64,000 nucleotides of DNA from JAACFF01 sp963807975 (GTDB lineage: Bacteria > Chloroflexota > Anaerolineae > Promineifilales > Promineifilaceae): the NCBI GenBank assembly GCA_963807975.1, contig CAWEDV010000003.1, forward strand, positions 310,001-374,000, read 5' to 3'. Positions 8,342-16,643 of this stretch are shown piece by piece; position 1 is the stretch's first letter, and every line of letters starts with the position of its first letter. A program made the translations under genes and the position numbers. The notes beneath the pieces are model-generated. The model did not search any database. It had not been told where the DNA came from and saw nothing but the letters and a program-made list of their open reading frames with translations.

Positions 8342-10615
8342 TCAGGGAAGAATGTAAAGCCCGCCGAGTTTGAGGGTTTCATCAATCCAGTGACCATCAT
8401 CCCCAATAATGTTCTGCCGCTCTCTGTTTTCGGGATTGATCAGTGCAATTTGAATGTAATATGCTCCAGGAACTGCGGAGTCGGGGATTTGCAGTTCTTG
8501 CCTATCTCTTACAAGATCACCTGCCCGCCAACGATTCGTCGGCGCCTCTCCTAGCAGCGGGCGGTGCTCGCTTGTCTCAATGATTTCCCCTTTTTCATTT
8601 TTTAAACGTACTTGAACCTTATAGTCGGGCAAATCACCTCGCAATGCTGCCCAATACAGATCAATTGTTAAAATCTCACCGGGCTCAATTTGGCGCTGAT
8701 TGTATTCATACCCAGTCAAGAGAATCTCACCACCAAAATCCTGTTTTAGTGGATTGGGAATGTTGGAATTATCATTTTCCGCTTTTGCCAGCATTAGCGT
8801 CCCCAACTCCAATACATCAACCGTTGTATCGCTGCCCGGGATTGTAATCCCCAAACGGTAACCCTCCGCCGGGGCGTAAAGACCAATGCTCACTACTGCT
8901 TCTCCCGGTGTATAGGCCGTTTCAGGAATGTGCAAAGGGACTGTATCCATAAAACGGTCACCAACTTGCCATTGGCTGCTGGGGAAATTGCCCAAGCCTG
9001 GATGAGTGTCCCGTTGGGTGACCATCGTCCCAACCTCGTCAAACATATGGACAAAGATCAAGTAGTCGCCTGGTGGCTGCCCTGTCACTTCCCAATAAAG
9101 GTTTACATCAACTTTTTCGCCGGCAACAGCGCTCTCCTTGTCGATTTCATAGCCTATTAGCCTTACAAATGAATCAAATTGGGCTTCGACAGGATTGGGG
9201 ATCGTTTCTTCGACCGCGAGCTGGGATGGCTGAGCGTAGGCTGGAGCCAAATATCCAAAGAGGGCCACCAGAGAGACTCCCAACAAGCCAATCGTGACCA
9301 AAGCAGCCAGTGCTCCAGTTCCTCGTGGTTTTTGATCATCATCCTTTATTGACCGCGGCAGCAGATTCAGCCAGCAGATCAGACCATAGATAATGAGCAG
9401 TGCCAATGAAGGCAGCGCCGGAAAAAAGAATCGCCCCATTGGCCCGGCAGGGCTAACCAGCAAATAATTAAAAACGACGGCAAAGAACAAACCAACATTG
9501 ACCAGCAGGATAACCACATAGATAAAATAGGCGTGGATTTCTTGTTTCTGTCGCTTCAACAGCGGGATCAAGAGTCCTAACAGGGCAAACACAGTGATCC
9601 ACCAGAGAACTGTGTAAATTTGCTGGGGCAAGGGTATCTGACCGTAGCCAAATCGCCCCCAGAGACTCGTCCAAAGGTAAGAGAGTTCAAATAAGGCTAG
9701 ATCAACGCTCTGCAGCGGATCGCGCACACCCCACAGTTCGGTCAGGCGCTGTACACCGGTTGGCTCGCCGTAAAGCATCTGGTTGCGAAGGAACCACCAT
9801 CCGGCAATAAGTAGAGCAAAGAGAGCGATCAGCAAGTTAACCGTCAACCACTGCCACCACTGTTTCTTGCGCCACGCCACCCAGGTCACGGCAATACCAA
9901 TGGGCAGCAAGATGGCTGCCAGGTTAAATTTACTCATCAGGGCCAGACCATATAACAGCCCTAGAATCACTCCCCAGCGCAGTCGCAAGCCCTGGTCATC
10001 TCGAAGCAAGCGCACGCAGGCCCAGGTGATTGCCGCCCCACCGAGCGCAGCGATGACGTCGTTGTTGATCGAACCTGACATATACAAGAACATGGGATTG
10101 AAGGCCACGATGGCTGCCCCGCCGAGCGCTAGATATAAACGCTTAGGCCAGATTGTGCGTCCTATGGCCCAGGTTAGCCAAACCACGGCTGCTCCGACTA
10201 ATACATTGACCGCTCGGGCCAGATGGACTGCCAATGCTTCTCCATGCCATGGAAAAGCTTCTTCAGCCGTGTGCATATATTGGTTTTTATTGTCAGTGCC
10301 CACATCCCAGTATCGATAAGCCCAGAATGGATTCTTGGCCGGTTCATAGCAGACATCACGACCAGTATCGATCCAGCCCGTGGCGCCCGCAGCCAGGAGA
10401 TAATAAAGTGGTGGGTGATGGCCTTGAGCGCTGCAGCCACCTTTGCCTTGCTCCGGCAGCGAACGGCGCTGCACAATATGCTGCACAAAACGATAATGGC
10501 GCAGCTCGTCAGTCGCCTCATGCAGCGGGTTTACCGCACTGTAGAGCAGCCCCAGGGTAATGAAGAGGAGTATGATGATGGCGATCCCCCATCTTGAAAT
10601 GCGCTCGCTCTCCAC
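8342..10615 (-). CDS. GT39-like membrane glycosyltransferase (divergent type) with two C-terminal beta-sandwich modules
   Basis: A 757-residue polytopic protein and the most divergent of the five paralogues here. The first loop carries NPLHEATDELRHYRF (Asp36-Glu37), followed by GHHPPLYYLL. This resembles the DUF2142-like or PMT_2-like branch rather than the PPG..DE type of its neighbours. About twelve helices extend to residue 455. Two extracytoplasmic modules follow, each opening with a LIGYE or LTGYE pattern and closing with a GLY- or ALI-type strand. It starts at GTG 10615, one base after the stop of the upstream gene, with GGGGAG as ribosome binding site, so it is translated with its operon partner. 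Donor and acceptor are unknown. Confidence 0.8.
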   Translation of the reverse strand: MESERISRWGIAIIILLFITLGLLYSAVNPLHEATDELRHYRFVQHIVQRRSLPEQGKGGCSAQGHHPPLYYLLAAGATGWIDTGRDVCYEPAKNPFWAYRYWDVGTDNKNQYMHTAEEAFPWHGEALAVHLARAVNVLVGAAVVWLTWAIGRTIWPKRLYLALGGAAIVAFNPMFLYMSGSINNDVIAALGGAAITWACVRLLRDDQGLRLRWGVILGLLYGLALMSKFNLAAILLPIGIAVTWVAWRKKQWWQWLTVNLLIALFALLIAGWWFLRNQMLYGEPTGVQRLTELWGVRDPLQSVDLALFELSYLWTSLWGRFGYGQIPLPQQIYTVLWWITVFALLGLLIPLLKRQKQEIHAYFIYVVILLVNVGLFFAVVFNYLLVSPAGPMGRFFFPALPSLALLIIYGLICWLNLLPRSIKDDDQKPRGTGALAALVTIGLLGVSLVALFGYLAPAYAQPSQLAVEETIPNPVEAQFDSFVRLIGYEIDKESAVAGEKVDVNLYWEVTGQPPGDYLIFVHMFDEVGTMVTQRDTHPGLGNFPSSQWQVGDRFMDTVPLHIPETAYTPGEAVVSIGLYAPAEGYRLGITIPGSDTTVDVLELGTLMLAKAENDNSNIPNPLKQDFGGEILLTGYEYNQRQIEPGEILTIDLYWAALRGDLPDYKVQVRLKNEKGEIIETSEHRPLLGEAPTNRWRAGDLVRDRQELQIPDSAVPGAYYIQIALINPENRERQNIIGDDGHWIDETLKLGGLYILP

Positions 10616-10616
10616 T

Positions 10617-12665
10617 TTACTCCCCTATTGCCAAGCGCAGAGCGTCCTGGCCCTCTTCGGTCAAAATTCGTTGGCCGGTCATGGGATCGTATAAGCCGAA
10701 GACGGCCGTCACGCCCTGCTGTCCTTCCGGCATTGGCAGCCAATGCTGCTGCAAAAAACGGTCGCCACCTTGCAATGTTATCGGATCTACCCAGAGTCCA
10801 TCATCCCCCACCAGGAAATCTCCCTGTTCATCTTGCAGTTGGGCGAAAACGCTCAGCCGTGGTCCCGCGTAGACGCCGGGAGGGGGCGGATTGCTGATTA
10901 TGGGACCGGGCGGCATCACGAAGGAATCTGCAACCAACCAATCCATTTCCAGTCTCGCGGAATCAGAATCATACCTGGCGGCAACCAGGCACAATCCATT
11001 GCCGAAACATTGCCTGTCATTCACGGCACCTGCCGCGGGCAGTCGTTCTGGCGCTGTTTCATAGAGCCTATAAGCGCCTACCCCCTCAACACCGGGGAAA
11101 CGCTGCAAATAATCCGCATAGGGGCTGTCTAGCTCGGGATATCCGGCAAAACTGAGCGAAGGGTTCAACAGTAGCACGCGTTCGGGATTATACCAACGGG
11201 GTGTCACGTCCTGGGAGCGATCAGCGTTTAAATCTGTTGTGAGGGCCAATCTGTCCCAAGGACCAGCGAGCAGTCCGGTAATGCCAAAATCATTGATAGA
11301 TGGATTGTTATTGAGATAGCCGGCTACTTCATGGATATCGGCCCGGTACAAGAAACGGGTCATACCGTGCTGCGGCCAATCCTGAAAATAATCTGGCAAA
11401 TCCCGCCAGGCGATCGCCACCACGAGCAGCAGGCCGATTACGACAGGCACCAATCTTCGCTCTTTAAACCAGCTGCTTGCCAACCACCAGAGCGGAAGGA
11501 CTACGAGGATATATACGGCCGATTGGGCCAAGATAGTATGCCCCAAACTTGCCGGCGGTACACTGAAGAACCCAGGCGAAATACCACCCAGCCACCACAG
11601 CAGTAGAAATGCAGAAGATAAAGCGGCGCTGCGATCCTGGTGACTGTCTCCAATATCCTGCTTCTTACGCACCAGCCGCGTCAAGAAATGATAGATTGGC
11701 AGCAAAGCATAGCCGGCAGCAATGATCACGCCGGCCCAAAAAAACAGAGCTGCAAACGGGCCGAAAAGTGGGCGATGGGGAATGTTGTAAAGCCATTCAT
11801 CATCCCCATCGGCGTGAATCATGCCCAGGGTAGTAATAATATGACGCTGCAGTGGTTCAAAATTACCATCCCGTGCCTCTACCACAGGCACCGCGAGTTC
11901 GGCCACGCGAGCTTCTGACTCCGGCTGCTGTCCCAAGGTGACCAGCAAGGGGATGGCCATAACCCCCGCCAGTCCAAACATAAGCAGCAGACCCTGCCAA
12001 CGCTGCTTGATTACATCCCGGGCAAAGAGAAGTAAGTAGATACAAAAAGCGAATAATATAAGGGGCACACCGCGGCTGGCAAAGTAGGTATAGAAGCCCA
12101 GACCCATAAATAAGGCCGCCAACGCAAAATCAATCCATCTCCCCCCTGTGCCCGTTTGTCTAAGAGATGACCCAAACCCCAGCCCACGCAAAAAGAAATA
12201 GAAAGTCGCCAAAGCCAATACGGGAGTCAAAATATGGCGGATGCCCACTCGTGAATACATCAACGACCAAAAACTAACCGCTAATGCGGCTGCGGCCAGG
12301 ACCCCGGTTACAGATCCAAACAGCCTGCGTCCCACTAAATATGTCAAGGGGATCGTCAGCGTTCCCAGCAGGGCAGACAGCCAGCGAATGCCCGCTACCC
12401 CGGGGCCAAACAAGGCCAGCATGATGCCATTCAGAGCATGGTATAGTGCCTCATGGCCTGAGGCATCAGCGTAATAAAAGGCGAGATCACCATCAACCAC
12501 TTTCTGAGAAATCACCAAGGAATTGATCAGTTCATCATCTCGCCATCCTGGGGGAACCGAATCCAACTGCCAAAAGCGTAAAACGAATGCCAGGAATGTG
12601 ATCAAGGCCAACAGGATTAGGATATATCTGTTTTTGCGTGAGTTGGTCTTTTTCATAGCTGTCAT
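10617..12665 (-). CDS. GT39-like membrane glycosyltransferase
   Basis: A 682-residue protein with an N-terminal membrane helix and the catalytic-loop motif VPPGWRDDELINS (Asp44-Glu45). Ten to twelve helices follow, then a C-terminal soluble region with one beta-sandwich module from about residue 560. Membrane topology and the acidic pair point to use of a polyprenyl-phosphate sugar donor on the outer face. Its ATG at 12665 overlaps the TGA of the preceding gene (ATGA), a sign of translational coupling. A second in-frame ATG three codons downstream is a possible alternative. Confidence 0.83.
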   Translation of the reverse strand: MTAMKKTNSRKNRYILILLALITFLAFVLRFWQLDSVPPGWRDDELINSLVISQKVVDGDLAFYYADASGHEALYHALNGIMLALFGPGVAGIRWLSALLGTLTIPLTYLVGRRLFGSVTGVLAAAALAVSFWSLMYSRVGIRHILTPVLALATFYFFLRGLGFGSSLRQTGTGGRWIDFALAALFMGLGFYTYFASRGVPLILFAFCIYLLLFARDVIKQRWQGLLLMFGLAGVMAIPLLVTLGQQPESEARVAELAVPVVEARDGNFEPLQRHIITTLGMIHADGDDEWLYNIPHRPLFGPFAALFFWAGVIIAAGYALLPIYHFLTRLVRKKQDIGDSHQDRSAALSSAFLLLWWLGGISPGFFSVPPASLGHTILAQSAVYILVVLPLWWLASSWFKERRLVPVVIGLLLVVAIAWRDLPDYFQDWPQHGMTRFLYRADIHEVAGYLNNNPSINDFGITGLLAGPWDRLALTTDLNADRSQDVTPRWYNPERVLLLNPSLSFAGYPELDSPYADYLQRFPGVEGVGAYRLYETAPERLPAAGAVNDRQCFGNGLCLVAARYDSDSARLEMDWLVADSFVMPPGPIISNPPPPGVYAGPRLSVFAQLQDEQGDFLVGDDGLWVDPITLQGGDRFLQQHWLPMPEGQQGVTAVFGLYDPMTGQRILTEEGQDALRLAIGE

Positions 12666-14689
12666 GGTTTCACTGCCAGGTCAGAAAAAGTATAGATGTC
12701 GCCTGATTGGCTGCCACCCGTTAGAGTCAAACGTGAACCATCTGCTTGTTTATAAACACCAACTGCCAGCGGATAGTTACCGGCAGGAGTATCTGCGGGC
12801 AAGGTAAATTGGTGCATCTGTAAGAAAAGGTCACCTTCCTGCCAGGCGTAACTTGGCACTCCGATCTGGTCTGCCTGGGCGACAGGCTCTCCTTCAGGCG
12901 CTACCACATGGACAAACAGCATGGCATCCTCAACAGGTCTGCGCGCCCGCCACAAGGTTACAATCTGTACATCCTCTCCCGGTGCGGCCTGCGGAGCTTG
13001 CAGTGCGTACCCCAGGAGTTGAACCGCGGCCCCAAATTCAGCGTCAGCACTGCTGAGCTCCTTTTGCCAATCATCACTCATTTGCGAATAGTTTATTTTG
13101 TAAATGTCCAGTGGGCGATCCAGATCCGTTTCGCGCAGCGGCAGTGATTGATCCGATAGGGCCTTTGAGAAAAACCCTTGCAATATTTCGGGCATGGGCG
13201 TAAACCCGGGAATCATCACTAGACCTGTTTCCATCTTCGGCAGCAAAATTGAACTCCGCCCGTCAAACCAGCGCGCTTCAACACCGTCGTTGTGCAGCAG
13301 CATCTGGGCCAAAGCGGGGCTGTGGTAACGATCGGGGGAGATCGAAGAAATAGCTGCAATCCCTTCGCCTTGATCGTTTAAATACTTCATGGCCGTGGCC
13401 ATGGTCGATTCATACTGCACCCTTACTTCGGGGCTGTTGGCCCAGGTGATGAAATAATCCCGGTAGGTGACAGCGCCTATGATCACAAAAAGCAGAATCA
13501 AGCCAACTGTGGCCCAGCGGCTGCCGGCCAATTGCTTTCCTGCCCAGGGGATTCGCCCCAGGGCCAACAAGCTAAGCGCTGGAAAGAGGTAAAGAACTGG
13601 CTGCATGCCTATCGCCTGGGTCATGCTCAGCTCCGGGCCAGTGACCAGCACAGGAAGAAATCCGGCAGCAAACCATGACAAAGCCAGAAATGAAGCGGCC
13701 CCATAGCGTAGTTCATGGCGCCGTTTGTAGGAATACCAGAGCGCCAAGAGAAGCCCAGCCATAAAGAGCACCCCCATGAAAGGACCCAGCAACGGCCGTC
13801 CGGCAATGTTATAACGCCAAGTCATATCGCCCTCGATAAAGAAGAGGCGCAGACTACCCGTAATATTCTGCAGCAAAGGTCCAAATTCACCACCCAGCGC
13901 GGCGGTAAGCGGTGTGGCCAACTGCTGTATTCGCACTTCGGCTGTGGAGTTGCTGCCCAAGAAGAGCAATAGAGGCGTAGCTACGACAGCCATCATCAGC
14001 AGCATCAACAGCGTCCGTGACCAGACAAGTTTAAAAAGAGCTCTCCTGCTAAAAAACAGATAAACCAATAGGGTTGGAAAAATGGTCCATAATACGCGAG
14101 CTGGTATATAGGCATAGAAAGTCAGGCCTAACAGCAGCCCAGCACCTATGAAGAGCATCCAGGATCTGCGGCCCCTCTCAGCTTGAGGTGACTCTTTTGG
14201 AGACGCCAATTCCAGGCCATGCCAGAAAATGGCCACAGCCAGGGCAAAAAGAGCGGGCAGTAGAATTGAGCGCAAAGCCTGCCGGCCTGCCATAACTGGC
14301 CAAAATGCCACGGCTAACCCCGCCGCAGTCAGCATCGCTGTCTGCCGGTCAAACGCTCGCCGCACCCAGGAGGCTAACCCTGCGAATAGAATGAGGCTAA
14401 AGTAAACGGCCGTCAACCGGCCGGCCATAAAAGTCGGCCCCAAGAAAGTCATCATCAGAGCTGTGACATAATCGTACAGAGGTTCTCGCCCATAGCCAAC
14501 GGTGAAATATATATCCCGTACCCCTTCGTCAACAATGCTCCAGGCAGTGATCCCGTGGTCGGCCTCATCATGGGTCAACCCGGGCGGAACAGAAGCAATA
14601 TCGTGCAGGCGCAGAAAGACGGCTGCCAGCAGCACCAGCAGCATCCAACCCAAATATCTAGCTCTGGATGATGGCTCACGATTGCTCAT
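12662..14689 (-). CDS. GT39-like membrane glycosyltransferase, first gene of a three-gene operon
   Basis: 675 residues. The loop after the first helix reads VPPGLTHDEADHG (Asp41-Glu42), almost the same as the 686-aa paralogue at 16.6 kb (LPPGLTHDEANHG), so those two are the closest pair in the window. Multiple membrane helices reach residue about 400. A soluble C-terminal part ends in a beta-sandwich module of the same type as its neighbours (LLGYALQAPQAAPGEDVQ and onward). The start codon lacks a ribosome binding site, and a plausible promoter ends 12 bases upstream, leaving a leader of about 6 bases. The two downstream paralogues are tightly coupled to it. Confidence 0.84.
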   Translation of the reverse strand: MSNREPSSRARYLGWMLLVLLAAVFLRLHDIASVPPGLTHDEADHGITAWSIVDEGVRDIYFTVGYGREPLYDYVTALMMTFLGPTFMAGRLTAVYFSLILFAGLASWVRRAFDRQTAMLTAAGLAVAFWPVMAGRQALRSILLPALFALAVAIFWHGLELASPKESPQAERGRRSWMLFIGAGLLLGLTFYAYIPARVLWTIFPTLLVYLFFSRRALFKLVWSRTLLMLLMMAVVATPLLLFLGSNSTAEVRIQQLATPLTAALGGEFGPLLQNITGSLRLFFIEGDMTWRYNIAGRPLLGPFMGVLFMAGLLLALWYSYKRRHELRYGAASFLALSWFAAGFLPVLVTGPELSMTQAIGMQPVLYLFPALSLLALGRIPWAGKQLAGSRWATVGLILLFVIIGAVTYRDYFITWANSPEVRVQYESTMATAMKYLNDQGEGIAAISSISPDRYHSPALAQMLLHNDGVEARWFDGRSSILLPKMETGLVMIPGFTPMPEILQGFFSKALSDQSLPLRETDLDRPLDIYKINYSQMSDDWQKELSSADAEFGAAVQLLGYALQAPQAAPGEDVQIVTLWRARRPVEDAMLFVHVVAPEGEPVAQADQIGVPSYAWQEGDLFLQMHQFTLPADTPAGNYPLAVGVYKQADGSRLTLTGGSQSGDIYTFSDLAVKP

Positions 14690-14701
14690 TCTAGATTCTG
14701 C

Positions 14702-14730
14702 ATGATACTGGATGGCATGAAGTCTAACAA
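14702..14730 (-). promoter_or_regulatory. Putative sigma-70-type promoter of the glycosyltransferase operon
   Basis: On the minus strand TTGTTA (14725-14730) and TATCAT (14702-14707) are separated by 17 bases. The -10 ends 12 bases before the start codon at 14689, implying a very short leader without a Shine-Dalgarno sequence. Confidence 0.5.
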
Positions 14731-14776
14731 CTACGTTACCCAGGCATTAACTCGTCGAAAGACCTCTTATGCGTAT

Positions 14777-14809
14777 AAAAAAACGCCACGCTTGTATACA
14801 AGCGTGGCG
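14777..14809 (-). terminator. Intrinsic terminator of the infC-rpmI-rplT operon
   Basis: A 26-base perfect palindrome (14784-14809, beginning CGCCACGCTTG) is followed on the minus strand by seven Ts. It lies 26 bases after the rplT stop codon. Confidence 0.92.
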
Positions 14810-14834
14810 AATATAATTAGAGGGGTGCCAAAGC

Positions 14835-15188
14835 TTAGGCGAGTGCTTGTTTTGCCACTTCCACGACCTGTGTAAATGCTGCCGGTTCACGTACCGCAAG
14901 GTCGGCCAAAACCTTGCGATCCAACTGCACATCAGCCATCTTCAAGCCGTGAATAAACTGGCTGTAGCTCATACCATTGGCTCGTGTGGCCGCGTTGATA
15001 CGAGCAATCCAAAGACGACGAAATTCCCGGCGGCGCACCCGGCGATCGCGGTATGCATACCAGTAAGATTTCATCATGGATTCGTTGGCGCGGCGGAACA
15101 GCTTGCTGCGTGTTCCCCACTGGCCTTTGGTCATTTTTATTATTTTCTTGTGTCGACGTCGGGTAGTTGTCCCGCCCTTTACTCTCAT
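14835..15188 (-). CDS. rplT: 50S ribosomal protein L20
   Basis: A 117-residue basic protein, the normal length for L20. It begins MRVKGGTTTRRRHKKIIK and contains the highly conserved RDRRVRRREFRRLWIARIN block. L20 is an early assembly protein of the large subunit that binds 23S rRNA, and in several bacteria it represses its own operon. GAGGT lies seven bases before the ATG. It is the last gene of the infC-rpmI-rplT operon and ends at a strong terminator. Confidence 0.97.
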   Translation of the reverse strand: MRVKGGTTTRRRHKKIIKMTKGQWGTRSKLFRRANESMMKSYWYAYRDRRVRRREFRRLWIARINAATRANGMSYSQFIHGLKMADVQLDRKVLADLAVREPAAFTQVVEVAKQALA

Positions 15189-15277
15189 TTCTTTTTACCT
15201 CGCATTTCTAGAACCTGGACACTCAAGCGCACGATTTTCACCGAGGCCAGGCAGCGTAATTATCAATAAATCGTTGG

Positions 15278-15526
15278 CTATGCCGGTGGATTGGCCTTGT
15301 ACTTCTTCATATAAGGCATCAATCGTTTGATTCGCCGGCGGTCACCAGCTGAATCCACGACAAGCATTCTGGAGAACTGAGCTTTCACACGTTTTGAGCT
15401 GCGGCGTCGCAAATGGCTTTTGCCGCCTTTCGTGCGCATGATCTTACCCGTTCCTGTGACCCGAAACCGCTTTGCAGCGGCTTTGTAGGTCTTCATCTTA
15501 TACTTCTTTTTTTTCGCTTTTGGCAT
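15278..15526 (-). CDS. rpmI: 50S ribosomal protein L35
   Basis: An 82-residue basic protein. The L35 core is recognised by AAAKRFRVTGTGKIMRTKGG, then SHLRRRSSKRVK and the terminal RRIKRLMPYMKK. It is somewhat longer than the usual 64-66 residues because of a lysine-rich N-terminal lead and a short C-terminal tail. The ATG at 15526 is preceded by GAGGG; the longer frame upstream overlaps the end of infC in another frame and is not used. A terminator-like hairpin sits immediately before its ribosome binding site. Confidence 0.95.
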   Translation of the reverse strand: MPKAKKKKYKMKTYKAAAKRFRVTGTGKIMRTKGGKSHLRRRSSKRVKAQFSRMLVVDSAGDRRRIKRLMPYMKKYKANPPA

Positions 15527-15538
15527 TATTTCCCTCAC

Positions 15539-15562
15539 AAAAAAAGCCCTTGACGGGCTTTT
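15539..15562 (-). promoter_or_regulatory. Attenuator-like hairpin between infC and rpmI
   Basis: AAAAGCCC (15542-15549) pairs with GGGCTTTT (15555-15562) across a five-base loop. Read on the minus strand the stem runs into seven Ts, then after four bases the rpmI ribosome binding site (GAGGG) and ATG follow. It can act as a partial terminator that lowers rpmI-rplT expression relative to infC, or as an RNA-processing signal. Confidence 0.65.
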
Positions 15563-15597
15563 GGAATTGACCAGTCTTTTGTGACGATTTCGACGAC

Positions 15598-16149
15598 CTA
15601 TATACCACCCTCTGGGGCCAGCATAAGGGTCATTCGCCACCCTTCTAATTTTGGATGTTGTTCAACAACGGCAATATCGCTAAGTTCTTCGGCAATATCT
15701 TGTAATGCCTTTTGTCCAATTTCCGGATAAGTTATCTCTCGAGCTTTAAAGCGGACCATAAATTTGACCTTCTTTCCCTCGCCGAGCCATCTTCGCGCAT
15801 TTTTCACTCCGATGTCACGATGGAAATCATCCGTCCGCGGGGTTAGTCGAATGGTCTTGATTTCAATTTTCTTCTGTCGCTTTCTCGCTTCCTTTTCTTT
15901 CTTCGCGAACTCGTAGGAAAACTTGCCATAGTCCATGATTCGGCAAACAGGAGGTTTCGCACTAGGCGCCACCTCAACCAAATCAAGGTTGGCTTGCACT
16001 GCCAGATCACGCGCCTCTTCAATCGTAACCACACCATGGTTCGTTCCCTCATGATCGATGAGTCGCACTTCGCGCACACGAATGCTGCGATTTATACGAT
16101 AATCAGGCGTCGTCGGCTTTCTACTAAATTTACGTCTACTTCTTTTAAT
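15598..16149 (-). CDS. infC: Translation initiation factor IF-3, apparently with an AUU start codon
   Basis: 183 residues if begun at the ATT at 16149. IF-3 binds the 30S subunit and checks the initiator tRNA and start codon. The N-domain starts DYRINRSIRVREVRLID and the C-domain contains the FHRDIGVKNARRWLGEGKKVK region. Between an in-frame TAG five codons upstream of this ATT and the GTG at 16077 there is no ATG, GTG, TTG or CTG codon, yet the conserved RINRSIRVRE segment lies in that stretch. The ATT follows GAGGT with a three-base gap. AUU starts on infC are known from enterobacteria as an autoregulatory device. Starting at GTG 16077 would remove conserved residues. Confidence 0.93.
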   Translation of the reverse strand: MKRSRRKFSRKPTTPDYRINRSIRVREVRLIDHEGTNHGVVTIEEARDLAVQANLDLVEVAPSAKPPVCRIMDYGKFSYEFAKKEKEARKRQKKIEIKTIRLTPRTDDFHRDIGVKNARRWLGEGKKVKFMVRFKAREITYPEIGQKALQDIAEELSDIAVVEQHPKLEGWRMTLMLAPEGGI

Positions 16150-16180
16150 GGTACCTCGCTTCTATTTTTTCTTGGCGTTT

Positions 16181-16202
16181 TTACAGCACTGCAGTGATGT
16201 AA
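16181..16202 (-). promoter_or_regulatory. Leader hairpin upstream of infC
   Basis: A near-perfect 22-base inverted repeat (TTACA-x-CACTG / CAGTG-x-TGTAA) lies in the untranslated leader, roughly midway between the promoter and the AUU codon. It may be a protein- or RNA-binding site for operon control; it does not obviously match the known L20 pseudoknot by eye. Confidence 0.5.
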
Positions 16203-16245
16203 CATACAACAAATTGCCCACTGATCAGAACCAGTAGGCAGAAAA

Positions 16246-16274
16246 ATAATAGCACAAGCCTATAATGGCGTCAA
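16246..16274 (-). promoter_or_regulatory. Sigma-70-type promoter of infC-rpmI-rplT
   Basis: On the minus strand TTGACG (16269-16274) and TATTAT (16246-16251) are separated by exactly 17 bases, with TG-C before the -10 (extended -10). This predicts a leader of about 90 bases ahead of infC. Confidence 0.75.
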
Positions 16275-16365
16275 TCCTCTCTGGCCCAAATCAACTCTAT
16301 CTTAGATATTCTGCGCGCCGTGGTCCGATATCCTGAGAAGAGGATGAGCACAAGAGGTTAATGAT

Positions 16366-16605
16366 CTATTGTAACAGGAGGTTGAGAGCGATTAATAAGG
16401 CAAACATGATCGCCGCCAGAATGAGCACCCGGCGCAAATCTTTAACGACGTAAGCATACTCTTGTCTAAACTGATCCGTCGTCGACTGCCGCGCTTCGCG
16501 AGGCGCTTCACTCGTCGTGGCCGATAAGGCCGATTCTTCCTGTGGGGGAGTTGGTTGTCTGTTCTGCTGCCGCTTTTTCTTGGCGCGGCGCACCTTTTTA
16601 GCCAT
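16366..16605 (-). CDS. Small single-span membrane protein, function unknown
   Basis: A 79-residue protein. Its N-terminus is very basic (KKVRRAKKKRQQNRQ), the middle is polar and probably disordered, and a single C-terminal transmembrane helix spans about residues 58-78 (RRVLILAAIMFALLIALNLL). This predicts a tail-anchored protein with a nucleic-acid- or phospholipid-binding cytoplasmic arm. AAGGAG lies about ten bases before the ATG. It follows the 686-aa glycosyltransferase by 38 bases and is likely in the same transcript. I do not recognise a family. Confidence 0.7.
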   Translation of the reverse strand: MAKKVRRAKKKRQQNRQPTPPQEESALSATTSEAPREARQSTTDQFRQEYAYVVKDLRRVLILAAIMFALLIALNLLLQ

Positions 16606-16643
16606 CGTTCAATATCTCCTTGCCCCTAATTTTGCGCTCAATC

